Notes under the pieces: model-generated
What the model was told of the DNA's origin: nothing
The model's database searches: none
What the model saw: the letters and a program-made list of their open reading frames with translations, nothing else
Assembly (NCBI RefSeq): GCF_001428825.1
Contig: NZ_LMIT01000009.1
Span: forward strand, 104,992-168,991
Length of the DNA: 64,000 bases
Reading direction: 5' to 3'
Source: Nocardioides sp. Root240
GTDB taxonomy: Bacteria > Actinomycetota > Actinomycetes > Propionibacteriales > Nocardioidaceae
Made by a program: the position numbers and the translations under genes
Part shown: positions 27,614 to 36,326 of the stretch, piece after piece
Layout: every line of letters begins with the position of its first letter
Position numbering within the stretch: position 1 is the stretch's first letter

Positions 27614-27632
27614 TTAGGAAAGCCTAAGCGAA
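27614..27632. promoter_or_regulatory. IdeR/DtxR-type iron box upstream of efeU
   Basis: TTAGGAAAGCCTAAGCGAA agrees with the IdeR/DtxR 19-base consensus TTAGGTTAGGCTAACCTAA at about 15 positions and ends 20 bases before the efeU GTG. IdeR with Fe(II) represses iron uptake genes in actinobacteria. The site also lies 46 bases from the start of the divergent DUF4129 gene. Confidence 0.72.
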
Positions 27633-27652
27633 CCCGCGTACATTGGCCGATC

Positions 27653-28507
27653 GTGCTCGCCAACTTCCTGATCGGACTGCGCGAAGGCCTCGAGGCCGCG
27701 CTCGTCGTCAGCATCCTGGTGGCCTACCTCGTGAAGTCCGACCGCCGCGAGCTGCTGCCGCGGATCTGGGCCGGCGTCGCGCTGGCCGTCGGGATCGCCT
27801 TGGCCTTCGGCGCCGCGCCCACCTTCGGGCCACGTGGCCTGACCTTCGAGGCGCAGGAGGCGATCGGGGGCACGCTGTCGCTGGTCGCGGTCGCCTTCGT
27901 CACCTGGATGATCTTCTGGATGTCAACGGCTGCTCGCGGGCTCGGCGCCGACCTGCGCGGCCAGATCGACCGGGCCGCCGACGCGGGCCGCTGGTCGCTC
28001 GCCCTCGTCGCGATGCTCGCGGTCGGTCGCGAGGGCCTGGAGACCGCGCTCTTCCTGTGGGCCGCCACCCAGGCAGGCACCCGCGAGAGCGTCGGCTCGG
28101 TGACCCCGACCTGGGAGCCGCTCGTGGGCGCCCTGCTGGGCATCCTCGTCGCCGTCGTCCTCGGGTACCTCATCTACCGGGGCGCGGTCCGGCTCAACCT
28201 GAGCGTCTTCTTCACCTGGACCGGCGCCTTCCTGATCGTCGTCGCCGGCGGGGTGCTCGCGTACGGCTTCCACGACCTGCAGGAGGCCGGCATCCTCCCG
28301 GGCCTGCACGACCTGGCCTTCGACGTCTCCGACGCCATCCCGCCGTCCTCCTGGTACGGCACCCTCCTCAAGGGCGTCTTCAACTTCTCGCCGGCCACGA
28401 CCTGGCTGGAGGCCCTCGCCTGGGTCCTCTACGTCGTGCCGGTCGGCGCGCTCTTCCTGTTCCGCACCCGTCTCTCCCGACCCCGTACGACGCCCGCGTC
28501 GGCCTGA
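27653..28507 (+). CDS. efeU: ferrous/ferric iron permease EfeU (FTR1 family)
   Basis: 284 residues. Seven membrane helices and both FTR1 iron-binding motifs R-E-G-L-E are present: FLIGLREGLEAALVVSILVA (residues 10-14) and VGREGLETALFLWAATQ (about 125-129). A third acidic site, FHDLQEAGILPG, lies in the C-terminal half. EfeU passes iron, received from EfeO/EfeB, across the membrane. GTG start at 27653; the iron box just upstream predicts repression by iron. Confidence 0.95.
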   Translation: MLANFLIGLREGLEAALVVSILVAYLVKSDRRELLPRIWAGVALAVGIALAFGAAPTFGPRGLTFEAQEAIGGTLSLVAVAFVTWMIFWMSTAARGLGADLRGQIDRAADAGRWSLALVAMLAVGREGLETALFLWAATQAGTRESVGSVTPTWEPLVGALLGILVAVVLGYLIYRGAVRLNLSVFFTWTGAFLIVVAGGVLAYGFHDLQEAGILPGLHDLAFDVSDAIPPSSWYGTLLKGVFNFSPATTWLEALAWVLYVVPVGALFLFRTRLSRPRTTPASA

Positions 28508-28534
28508 CCCCCTCCCCAGGAGAACCGAACCACC

Positions 28535-29728
28535 ATGCGCACGATGATCCTCGCCTCCGTGGCGGCCCTCGCCGCCGTCCCTGCCCTCGCGGCCTGCACC
28601 GAGAACGCGACCGACGACCCCGGCAAGGGCGGCGACTCGCGCGCGCTCACGGTCACCTCGAGCGACGACGCCTGTGAGCTGTCCGCCGTCGAGGCGCCGT
28701 CCGGCACGCTGACCTTCAACGTCACCAACGCCGGTTCCGACGTGACGGAGTTCTACCTGCTCGGCAGCGACGGGCTCCGGATCGTCGGCGAGGTCGAGAA
28801 CATCGGCCCGAACCTGACCAAGAAGCTCACCGTCAACGTCCCCGAGGGCGACTACTTCACGGCCTGCAAGCCGGGCATGGTCGGCGAGGGGATCCGCGCG
28901 AAGTTCGCCGTCGCGCACTCCGACGACGAGCAGGAGGTGAGCGCCTCCGACCAGGAGCTCATCGACCAGGCGCAGGCCAACTACCGCGCCTACGTCCAGG
29001 ACCAGTCGGCGCAGCTGCTGGAGAAGACCAAGCAGTTCGTCCAGCTCTACGAGGACGGCAAGGACGACGAGGCCCGCGCGCTCTACCCGCAGGCCCGTGA
29101 GCACTGGGAGCGGATCGAGACCGTCGCCGAGTCGTTCGGCGACCTCGATCCGAAGACCGACGCCCGCGAGGCCGACGTCGACTTCGCCGCCGGTGAGAAG
29201 TGGACCGGCTGGCACCGGATCGAGAAGGACCTCTGGCCGCAGGACGCCGAGGCCGGCTACCGGGCGCTGACCGCCAAGGAGCGCGCGACCTACGGCGACG
29301 ACCTGCTCGCCAACACGACCGAGCTCGATGGCCGGATCCGGGCGACCGGCACCGACGCCCTGACCTACCCGATCGACGCGATCGCCAACGGGTCCATCGG
29401 CCTGCTCGAGGAGGTCGCGAACGGCAAGATCACCGGCGAGGAGGAGGCCTGGTCGCACACCGACCTCTGGGACTTCCAGGCCAACGTCGACGGTGCCCGC
29501 GTCGCCTTCGAGGGTGTGCAGCCCCTGCTCGAGGCCAAGGACGCCGTCCTCTCCGAGGAGCTGGCCACCAAGTTCAAGGCGCTCGACGAGCTGCTCGACG
29601 GCTACCGCGACGGCGACGGCTTCGTCCTGTACGGCGAGCTGACCGCCGAGGACAAGAAGAAGATGACCGACGCCGTCAACGCGCTCTCCGAGCCGCTGTC
29701 GCAGCTCACCGCGGCGGTGACCTCCTGA
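28535..29728 (+). CDS. efeO: iron uptake lipoprotein EfeO (cupredoxin + imelysin/M75)
   Basis: 397 residues. Signal peptide with lipobox ALAAC (Cys21). An N-terminal cupredoxin-like domain (residues 40-130, FNVTNAGSDVTEFYLLG, CKPGMVGEG) is followed by an M75 imelysin domain with the metal motif H-R-I-E at residues 227-230 (WTGWHRIEKDLW) and HWERIE at 190. EfeO binds iron outside the membrane and feeds EfeU. It sits 27 bases after efeU and its stop overlaps the probable efeB start. Confidence 0.95.
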   Translation: MRTMILASVAALAAVPALAACTENATDDPGKGGDSRALTVTSSDDACELSAVEAPSGTLTFNVTNAGSDVTEFYLLGSDGLRIVGEVENIGPNLTKKLTVNVPEGDYFTACKPGMVGEGIRAKFAVAHSDDEQEVSASDQELIDQAQANYRAYVQDQSAQLLEKTKQFVQLYEDGKDDEARALYPQAREHWERIETVAESFGDLDPKTDAREADVDFAAGEKWTGWHRIEKDLWPQDAEAGYRALTAKERATYGDDLLANTTELDGRIRATGTDALTYPIDAIANGSIGLLEEVANGKITGEEEAWSHTDLWDFQANVDGARVAFEGVQPLLEAKDAVLSEELATKFKALDELLDGYRDGDGFVLYGELTAEDKKKMTDAVNALSEPLSQLTAAVTS

Positions 29729-30996
29729 GCGCGGGCGGTCCGGCGCGGGTCAGCCGGCGCGGTCTCCTCGGCGGTGGCGCTGCCGCCGCGGGGGTCGCCG
29801 GCGCGTTCGTGGCCGGTCGGGTCACCGCGCCGGAGACGGCCCCAGTGGCGGGCCCGCTGGCGTCGTACCCCTTCCACGGGGTGCGGCAGGCGGGCATCGT
29901 CACGCCCGCCCAGGACCGCCTGCACTTCGTCGCGCTCGACGTCGTCACCGACGACCGCGACGAGCTCGTCGCGCTGTTGAAGGCGTGGACCGAGGCCGCG
30001 GCCCGGATGACCCAGGGCGGCTCCGCCGGTCCGGTCGGCGCGGTCGACGGACCGGTCAACGCGCCGCCGGACGACACCGGTGAGGCGCTCGACCTCGCGC
30101 CGAGCGGGCTCACCATCACCTTCGGCTTCGGACCGGGACTGTTCGTCGACGCCGACGGCAAGGACCGCTTCGGCCTCGCCGACCGTCGCCCGGAGGCACT
30201 CGAGGCGCTGCCGACGTTCTCCGCGGACGTCCTCGACCCCGCGCGCAGCGAGGGCGACCTCTGCATCCAGGCCTGTGCCGACGACCCGCAGGTCGCCGTC
30301 CACGCGATCCGGAACCTGGTCCGCATCGGCTTCGGTACGACGACCGTGCGCTGGTCGCAGCTCGGCTTCGGCCGCACGTCGACCACTTCCACCAGCCAGT
30401 CGACGCCACGCAACCTGTTCGGCTTCAAGGACGGCACCGCCAACATCAAGGCGGAGGAGGCCGACGCGCTCGACCAGCACGTCTGGGTCGGCGCCGACGA
30501 CGACTCGAAGGCGGCCTGGCTGGCCGGCGGCTCGTACCTCGTCACCCGCCGGATCAACATGACCATCGAGGTCTGGGACCGCCAGCCGCTCGAGGGCCAG
30601 GAGCAGTTCATCGGTCGCACCAAGGGCACCGGCGCACCGCTGTCCGGCGGTGAGGAGTTCACGGACCCCGACTTCGACATGTCGGGGAGTGCGGGGCCGA
30701 TCATCCCCGTCGACGCGCACGTGCGGGTGGTGCACCCCGACACCAACGACGGCGTCCGGATCCTGCGCCGCGGCTACAACTTCGTCGACGGCAGCAACGA
30801 CGTCGGGGGCCTCGACGCGGGCCTGTTCTTCATCGCCTACCTTCGTGACCCACGCACCCACTTCATCCCGCTCCAGCGGGCGATGTCGAAGCAGGACGCA
30901 CTCATGGAGTACCTCCGCTTCACCGGCCAGGCGCTCTTCGCCGTACCGCCCGGCGTGGCTGAGGGCGAGTACGTCGGCCAGGCGCTCTTCGCCTGA
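29725..30996 (+). CDS. efeB: Dyp-type heme peroxidase EfeB (Tat-exported), probable CTG start
   Basis: About 423 residues. The Tat signal (VSRRGLLGGGAAAAGVAGAF) is essential to the family, yet no ATG, GTG or TTG occurs in frame between it and the efeO end; the first in-frame GTG comes after the twin Arg and would remove it. CTG at 29725, overlapping the efeO stop as CTGA, is the best candidate start. The Dyp motif G-F-K-D-G is at about residues 233-237, and later FFIAYLRDPRTHFIPLQRAM completes the heme pocket. EfeB oxidises ferrous iron or extracts it from heme. Confidence 0.88.
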   Translation: MSAGGPARVSRRGLLGGGAAAAGVAGAFVAGRVTAPETAPVAGPLASYPFHGVRQAGIVTPAQDRLHFVALDVVTDDRDELVALLKAWTEAAARMTQGGSAGPVGAVDGPVNAPPDDTGEALDLAPSGLTITFGFGPGLFVDADGKDRFGLADRRPEALEALPTFSADVLDPARSEGDLCIQACADDPQVAVHAIRNLVRIGFGTTTVRWSQLGFGRTSTTSTSQSTPRNLFGFKDGTANIKAEEADALDQHVWVGADDDSKAAWLAGGSYLVTRRINMTIEVWDRQPLEGQEQFIGRTKGTGAPLSGGEEFTDPDFDMSGSAGPIIPVDAHVRVVHPDTNDGVRILRRGYNFVDGSNDVGGLDAGLFFIAYLRDPRTHFIPLQRAMSKQDALMEYLRFTGQALFAVPPGVAEGEYVGQALFA

Positions 30997-31002
30997 CGGC
31001 GG

Positions 31003-31017
31003 GGCCCTCGGAGGGCC
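31003..31017 (+). terminator. short GC hairpin after efeB
   Basis: ggccctc-g-gagggcc, seven perfect base pairs, begins 7 bases after the efeB stop. No T tract follows, so termination strength is uncertain. A second small dyad, cgtgtt-aga-aacacg (31035-31049), lies between this hairpin and serA and could be an operator. Confidence 0.5.
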
Positions 31018-31127
31018 TGCCCACTCCGCGTTCACGTGTTAGAAACACGGTTCCCCTGGGGGTACTGTGGCGAGCGCGCACAGCGTCGTGCACGTCCCTG
31101 CCGCACGTTCCCGTGAAGGACTCCGCT

Positions 31128-32717
31128 GTGACCGATCGCCCCGTCGTCCTCATCGCCGAAGAGCTCAGCCCCGCCACCGTCGAGGCGCTCGGGCCGGACT
31201 TCGAGATCCGCCACTGCAACGGCGCCGACCGCGGCGAGCTGCTGCCGGCGATCGCCGACGTCGACGCGATCCTGGTCCGCTCCGCGACCAAGGTGGACGC
31301 CGAGGCGCTGGCCGCCGCCAAGCGGCTCAAGGTCGTCGCGCGCGCCGGTGTCGGCCTCGACAACGTGGACGTGAAGGCCGCCACCCAGTCCGGCGTGATG
31401 GTCGTCAACGCGCCGACGTCGAACATCGTGTCCGCCGCCGAGCTCGCCGTCGCGCTGATGCTCGCCGCCGCCCGCCACGTCTCCCCGGCGCACGCCGCGC
31501 TGCGCAACGGTGAGTGGAAGCGGTCGAAGTACACCGGCATCGAGCTGTTCGAGAAGACCGTCGGCATCGTCGGCCTCGGCCGGATCGGCGTCCTGGTCGC
31601 CCAGCGCCTCGCCGCCTTCGGCATGTCCGTGATCGCCTACGACCCCTACGTCCAGCCCGGCCGCGCGGCGCAGATGGGCGTGCGCCTGGTCGACCTCGAC
31701 ACCCTCATGGCCGAGTCCGACTTCATGTCGGTCCACCTGCCCAAGACCGCCGAGACCGTGGGCCTGATCGGCGCCGAGCAGCTCGCCCGGGCCAAGCCGC
31801 AGCTGGTGCTGGTCAACGCCGCCCGCGGCGGCATCGTCGACGAGGACGCGCTCTACGACGCCCTCAAGACCGGCCGCATCGGCGGCGCCGGCCTCGACGT
31901 CTTCGCCAAGGAGCCGTGCACCGACAGCCCGCTCTTCGAGCTGGAGAACGTCGTGGCCACCCCGCACCTCGGTGCCTCGACCGACGAGGCGCAGGAGAAG
32001 GCCGGCATCGCCGTCGCGAAGTCCGTGCGCCTCGCGCTGTCCGGAGAGCTGGTCCCCGACGCCGTCAACGTCCAGGGCGGCGTGATCGCCGAGGACGTGC
32101 GCCCCGGCATCGCACTGACCGAGAAGCTCGGCCAGATCTTCACCGGCGTCGCCGGCGAGGTCGCCCAGAGCCTCGACGTCGAGGTCCGCGGCGAGATCGC
32201 CGAGCACGACGTCACGGTGCTCGAGCTCGCCGCCCTCAAGGGCGTCTTCAGCGGCGTCGTCGAGGACCAGGTGTCCTACGTCAACGCCCCGCTCCTCGCG
32301 GCCGAGCGCGGCGTCGCCGTCCGCCTGGTCACCGAGAGCGAGAGCCCCGACCACCGCAACCTGATCACCCTGCGCGGCACGCTCGCCGACGGTTCGCAGG
32401 TCTCGGTGTCCGGCACCCTCGTCGGCATCCACCAGCGCGAGCGGCTGGTCGAGGTCAACGGCTACGACATCGACATCGAGCCCACCGACCACCTCGCCCT
32501 GTTCACCTACGTCGACCGCCCCGGCATGGTCGGCACCGTCGGCCAGGTCCTCGGCCAGGCGCAGGTCAACATCGCCAGCATGCAGGTCTCCCGCGAGACC
32601 AAGGGCGGCGAGGCGCTGGTCGCGCTGTCCGTCGACTCCGCCATCCCCGCCGAGACCCTCGCCGAGATCGAGGCCGCCATCGAGGCCACCTCGATCCGCG
32701 CGGTCGACCTGGACTGA
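31128..32717 (+). CDS. serA: D-3-phosphoglycerate dehydrogenase (long form)
   Basis: 529 residues, the mycobacterial-type length with an extra intervening domain. First step of serine synthesis, NAD-linked. NAD-binding TVGIVGLGRIGVLVAQRL starts near residue 144; the catalytic region shows VNAARGGIVDEDAL and the His in VATPHLGASTDE (about 280). The C-terminal ACT domain (DHLALFTYVDRPGMVGTVG) binds serine. GTG at 31128 has AAGGA 7 bases upstream; an earlier GTG (31113) lies before this site. The stop is followed immediately by a repeat element. Confidence 0.97.
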   Translation: MTDRPVVLIAEELSPATVEALGPDFEIRHCNGADRGELLPAIADVDAILVRSATKVDAEALAAAKRLKVVARAGVGLDNVDVKAATQSGVMVVNAPTSNIVSAAELAVALMLAAARHVSPAHAALRNGEWKRSKYTGIELFEKTVGIVGLGRIGVLVAQRLAAFGMSVIAYDPYVQPGRAAQMGVRLVDLDTLMAESDFMSVHLPKTAETVGLIGAEQLARAKPQLVLVNAARGGIVDEDALYDALKTGRIGGAGLDVFAKEPCTDSPLFELENVVATPHLGASTDEAQEKAGIAVAKSVRLALSGELVPDAVNVQGGVIAEDVRPGIALTEKLGQIFTGVAGEVAQSLDVEVRGEIAEHDVTVLELAALKGVFSGVVEDQVSYVNAPLLAAERGVAVRLVTESESPDHRNLITLRGTLADGSQVSVSGTLVGIHQRERLVEVNGYDIDIEPTDHLALFTYVDRPGMVGTVGQVLGQAQVNIASMQVSRETKGGEALVALSVDSAIPAETLAEIEAAIEATSIRAVDLD

Positions 32718-32806
32718 TTGCTGCTGCGGGATTCCCCGCCTAGGCGGGGATTCCTGCGCTTGATGACGGTTGCAAGGGTCACCAACCGCAGGAAGACGTC
32801 AACAAC
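32718..32806. repeat. convergent-gene repeat element, copy B
   Basis: Fills the gap between serA (+) and the MocR gene (-). It aligns with 23031-23116 along its full length: ttgctg start, inverted arms cgggattccccgcc/ggcggggattcctg, the identical block ggcggggattcctgcgcttg, then gacggttgcaa ... accgc and a closing gacgtcaacaac. Length about 89 bases. Conserved sequence beyond the hairpin shows common descent, not merely independent terminators. Confidence 0.8.
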
Positions 32807-32815
32807 CCCCGGCCC

Positions 32816-34267
32816 TCAGGCCACCAGCACCGGCTCGCTCCCGGACGTCGGCGCGGGCGAACCACCCCGCCCCGAGGTGACCACGGCCCACGCGTCGGCG
32901 ATCCGGTCGACCGCCTCGACCAGCTCGGCCGCCGCGATCGCGTACGGCAGCCGGACGTAGCGGTCCAGCCCACCCTCGGGAGCGAACGACGGCCCCGGCG
33001 CGAGCAGCACGCCGTGCCGCTCGGCCTCGGTGGACAACGCGGTCGCGCCGGCCGCCGGCAGGTGGCACCACAGCGCCATCCCGCCGGAGGGGACGCGGAA
33101 GGTCCAGTCGGGCAGCCGCTCGTGCAGTGCCCCGACGAGCGCGTCGCGCTGCTCGCGGAGACGTCGTCGCTGCACCTCGACCAGGTCGTCGTACCCGGTC
33201 GTGAGGAGACGGGTCAGCACCAGCTGCTCGAGCACCGGCGCGCCGAGGTCGAGGCCGACGCGCGCGCGGGTGAGCCGGTCGACGAGGGCGTGCGGCGCGC
33301 GGATCCAGCCCAGCCGCAAACCTCCCCACACGCTCTTGCTGGCGCTGCCGACGCAGATCGCGTCCTTGCTGTACGACGCGAACGGCCGCACCGGCGCCAC
33401 GTCGTCCAGGTGCAGGAGGTGGTGCGCCTCGTCGACGACGGCGGTCGCGTCGTGCCGGGCGAGCAGCCGGGCGTAGCTCGCGCGCTCCTTGTCCGTCATC
33501 ACCAGCCCGGTCGGGTTGTGGAAGTCCGGCATCACGTGGACCAGCCGCGGCCGGTGCCGCGCGAGCGCGCTGCCGACCGCGTCGAGGTCCCAACCGCTCG
33601 GGTCGAGGGTGATGGTCGCGAGCCGGCCGCCGCCGCTGCGCAGGGCCTGCACCGCGTTCGGGTACGTCGGCGACTCCATCAGCACCCGGTCGCGGGGCCC
33701 GGCCAGGGCGGTCCCGATCACGGCGGTCGCCGCGAGCGCGCCGGGGGTCACGACGACCTGGTCGGGGTCGGTCGGGAGCCCGCGGGCGTCGTACGTCGCG
33801 GCGATGGCGGCCTGCAGTGCGGGCATGCCGGCGGGGAAGTAGCCGTGGCTGCCGAGGTGGGCGGGCAGCTCGGCCGCGGCCTCGGCGTACAGCGCGGCGA
33901 TGCCCGGCGGCGCCGTCGCGGCCGCGCAGACCAGGTCGATCACGCCGTTGCCGACGTCGCTGGGCCACAGGGCGCGGTCGAGCGCACGGATCCGGCCGCC
34001 GGGCAGCCGGGTGAACGTCCCCGAGCCCTGCCGTGCCTCGGCGTACGCCGTCTCGCGCAGCAGTGCGTAGGCCCGGGTGACCGTCGTGCGCGAGACGCCG
34101 AGCGCCTCGGTCAGGTCCCGCTCGCTCGGCAGCCGGGTGCCGTACCCGATCCGTCCGTCGCCGATCAGCTCGCGCAACGCGTCGGCCAGGCCGACGTACG
34201 CGGGGGAGCGGTCGAACCCGTCGACGAGGGTGGCGAGTCGTCCCGCCGCCAGAGTGGCCTGCACCAT
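32816..34267 (-). CDS. MocR-type regulator (GntR HTH fused to aminotransferase fold)
   Basis: 483 residues from the ATG at 34267. The N-terminal GntR winged helix spans residues 15-80 (LADALRELIGDGRIGYGTRL, PSERDLTEALGVSRTTVTRA). The rest is a type I PLP fold: YTNPHNPTG-like block as HVMPDFHNPTGLVMTDKE, Asp in VVDEAHHLLHL, and the PLP lysine in VGSASKSVWGGLRLGW. MocR proteins sense PLP or amino compounds and control vitamin B6, GABA or transport genes. The divergent YczE-like gene is the expected target. Confidence 0.95.
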   Translation of the reverse strand: MVQATLAAGRLATLVDGFDRSPAYVGLADALRELIGDGRIGYGTRLPSERDLTEALGVSRTTVTRAYALLRETAYAEARQGSGTFTRLPGGRIRALDRALWPSDVGNGVIDLVCAAATAPPGIAALYAEAAAELPAHLGSHGYFPAGMPALQAAIAATYDARGLPTDPDQVVVTPGALAATAVIGTALAGPRDRVLMESPTYPNAVQALRSGGGRLATITLDPSGWDLDAVGSALARHRPRLVHVMPDFHNPTGLVMTDKERASYARLLARHDATAVVDEAHHLLHLDDVAPVRPFASYSKDAICVGSASKSVWGGLRLGWIRAPHALVDRLTRARVGLDLGAPVLEQLVLTRLLTTGYDDLVEVQRRRLREQRDALVGALHERLPDWTFRVPSGGMALWCHLPAAGATALSTEAERHGVLLAPGPSFAPEGGLDRYVRLPYAIAAAELVEAVDRIADAWAVVTSGRGGSPAPTSGSEPVLVA

Positions 34268-34279
34268 GCAGGCCACTCT
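34251..34279. promoter_or_regulatory. candidate MocR operator, 13-bp dyad over the mocR start
   Basis: agagtggcctgca-cca-tgcaggccactct is a perfect 13-base inverted repeat with a 3-base spacer that overlaps the mocR start codon (34265-34267). Further upstream, attgg and ccaat (34286-34313 region) form a looser dyad before the divergent gene. Position suggests autoregulation. Confidence 0.6.
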
Positions 34280-34328
34280 CCCATGATTGGCTATTTGGCG
34301 ACAGTCCAATCTCCGCCACGCTGGATGC

Positions 34329-35012
34329 ATGAGCACCACGACCGTCCAGCTCGCCGACCTCGGGCCGATCACCCAGCTCCGCGCCGGCAAGCTGCCCCGC
34401 CGCCTCGTCCAGCTGTACGTCGGCCTCGTGGCCTACGGCGTCAGCCTGGCCCTGATGGTGCTCGGTGCCATCGGGCTGGCCCCGTGGGACGTGCTCCACT
34501 CCGGTGTGACGAAGCACGTGCCGATCACCCTCGGCCAGGCGGTCGTGATCTTCAGCTTCCTGGTGCTGCTGCTCTGGATCCCGCTGCGCGAGAAGCCCGG
34601 CCTCGGCACTGTCTCCAACGCGCTGGTCGTCGGCTTCTCGGCGGACGCCACGCTCGCCCTGTTCGACGCCCCCGACAGCCTGTTCGCGCGGATCCCGCTC
34701 ATGGTCGGCGGCATCGTGCTCTGCGGTGTGGCCACGGCGCTCTACATCGGAGCCCAGCTCGGCCGCGGCCCCCGGGACGGCCTGATGACCGGGCTGGCCC
34801 GTCGTACCGGACTCTCGATCCGGTTGGTCCGCACCGGCCTCGAGGTCACCGTCGTCGTGATCGGGCTGCTGCTCGGCGGGACCCTCGGCATCGGCACCGT
34901 CGCCTACGCGTTGACCATCGGCCCGATCGCCCAGTGGATGATGCCGTGGTTCCTGGTCGACCTCGGGCAGGTCGGTGGCATCCCTGAGACCGACCCTGAA
35001 CTTCTGCGCTGA
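34329..35012 (+). CDS. YczE/YitT-like integral membrane protein
   Basis: 227 residues from the ATG at 34329. About five membrane helices, e.g. LYVGLVAYGVSLALMVLGAI, ITLGQAVVIFSFLVLLLWIP, IPLMVGGIVLCGVATALYIG and LEVTVVVIGLLLGGTLGIG. The family motifs APWDVLHSG and GRGPRDGLMTGL (G-x-G-P-R-D-G) identify YczE-type proteins, which often lie beside MocR regulators, as here. Likely a transporter for a small metabolite sensed by MocR; the substrate is unknown. Confidence 0.88.
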   Translation: MSTTTVQLADLGPITQLRAGKLPRRLVQLYVGLVAYGVSLALMVLGAIGLAPWDVLHSGVTKHVPITLGQAVVIFSFLVLLLWIPLREKPGLGTVSNALVVGFSADATLALFDAPDSLFARIPLMVGGIVLCGVATALYIGAQLGRGPRDGLMTGLARRTGLSIRLVRTGLEVTVVVIGLLLGGTLGIGTVAYALTIGPIAQWMMPWFLVDLGQVGGIPETDPELLR

Positions 35013-35052
35013 GCCTGCATGAAGGGTGGGTTCGCTGGATAGGCTCGGGCCC

Positions 35053-36294
35053 ATGACCACCGACGGTTCCCAGGCCACCCCCGCTGCTTCGGCCCCCGAG
35101 CCCAGCCCGCTCGCACCCCCCGAGCCCGTCATCCAGCTCACCGCGCCCGAGGCGCCGGCCGTGGTGGTCGAGACCCAGGCGCCCAAGATGGCGCCCCAGG
35201 TCGACGCGGCGATGGTGCCCGAGCTCGACGCGAAGGTCGACAACTTCCTCACCTCGCTCACCGCGGCCAAGGCCGGCAGCCCGGAGTTCTCCGCGCAGGC
35301 CGAGAACGTCCGCACCATGGGCGACGCCGACATCCGCAAGGCCGCGGAGACGTCCAACCGGATGCTCGACAAGCCCGTCAACGCGCTCAAGCAGGGCGGC
35401 ATCGCCGAAGGCTCCGACGTCGGCAAGACGCTGCTCGCGCTGCGTCGTACGGTCGAGGACCTCGACCCGGGCCAGGCCACCGGCGTCAAGAAGTGGTGGG
35501 ACAAGCTGCCCTTCAACGACAAGGTCGAGGACTACTTCCGCAAGTACCAGTCCTCCCAGAGCCAGCTCAACGGCATCCTGCACTCCCTGCGCAGCGGCCA
35601 GGACGAGCTGACCCGCGACAACGTGGCGCTCAACCTCGAGAAGACCAACCTCTGGTCCGTCATGGGCCGCCTCAACCAGTACATCTACGTCGCCGAGAAG
35701 CTCGACGCGAAGCTGTCGGCCAAGATCGCCGAGCTCGAGCTGAGCGACCCCGAGACCGCCAAGACCCTGTCGCAGGACGTGCTGTTCTACGTGCGCCAGA
35801 AGCACCAGGACCTGCTCACCCAGCTCGCGGTGTCGATCCAGGCGTACCTCGCGATCGACATCATCATCAAGAACAACATCGAGCTCATCAAGGGCGTCGA
35901 CCGCGCGACCACGACGACCATCTCCGCGCTGCGGACCGCGGTCATCGTCGCCCAGGCGCTGAACAACCAGAAGCTGGTCCTCGACCAGATCACGGCGCTG
36001 AACTCGACGACCTCGACGATGATCCAGCGCACCTCGGAGATGCTCAAGGAGAACTCCGCGGCGATCCAGGAGCAGGCCGCGTCCTCGACGATCGGCATCG
36101 AGCAGCTCCAGGCCGCGTTCGCCAACATCTACGCCACGATGGACTCGATCGACGAGTTCAAGCTCAAGGCCCTCGACAACATGTCGACCACGATCGGCGT
36201 GCTCGAGAACGAGGTGCAGAAGTCGAAGGCCTACCTCGACCGGGTCCAGCAGCACGACGCGCGCAACGCCGCCGGCACGCTCGACATCGGCTGA
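35053..36294 (+). CDS. telA: TelA family toxic anion resistance protein
   Basis: 413 residues. After a Pro/Ala-rich N-terminus (residues 1-50), the TelA domain shows VRTMGDADIRKAAETSNRML, then WWDKLPFNDKVEDYFRKYQS, and a long helical body (QDLLTQLAVSIQAYLAIDI, NNIELIKGVDRATTTTISAL). TelA proteins are linked to tellurite and cell-envelope stress and often sit with Ter or XpaC genes. First gene of the ten-gene PknG cluster; start ATG at 35053 (an earlier ATG at 35026 lacks a good site). Confidence 0.93.
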   Translation: MTTDGSQATPAASAPEPSPLAPPEPVIQLTAPEAPAVVVETQAPKMAPQVDAAMVPELDAKVDNFLTSLTAAKAGSPEFSAQAENVRTMGDADIRKAAETSNRMLDKPVNALKQGGIAEGSDVGKTLLALRRTVEDLDPGQATGVKKWWDKLPFNDKVEDYFRKYQSSQSQLNGILHSLRSGQDELTRDNVALNLEKTNLWSVMGRLNQYIYVAEKLDAKLSAKIAELELSDPETAKTLSQDVLFYVRQKHQDLLTQLAVSIQAYLAIDIIIKNNIELIKGVDRATTTTISALRTAVIVAQALNNQKLVLDQITALNSTTSTMIQRTSEMLKENSAAIQEQAASSTIGIEQLQAAFANIYATMDSIDEFKLKALDNMSTTIGVLENEVQKSKAYLDRVQQHDARNAAGTLDIG

Positions 36295-36326
36295 CGGGGA
36301 GACGCAGGGGACAGGACGCGTTTCGG

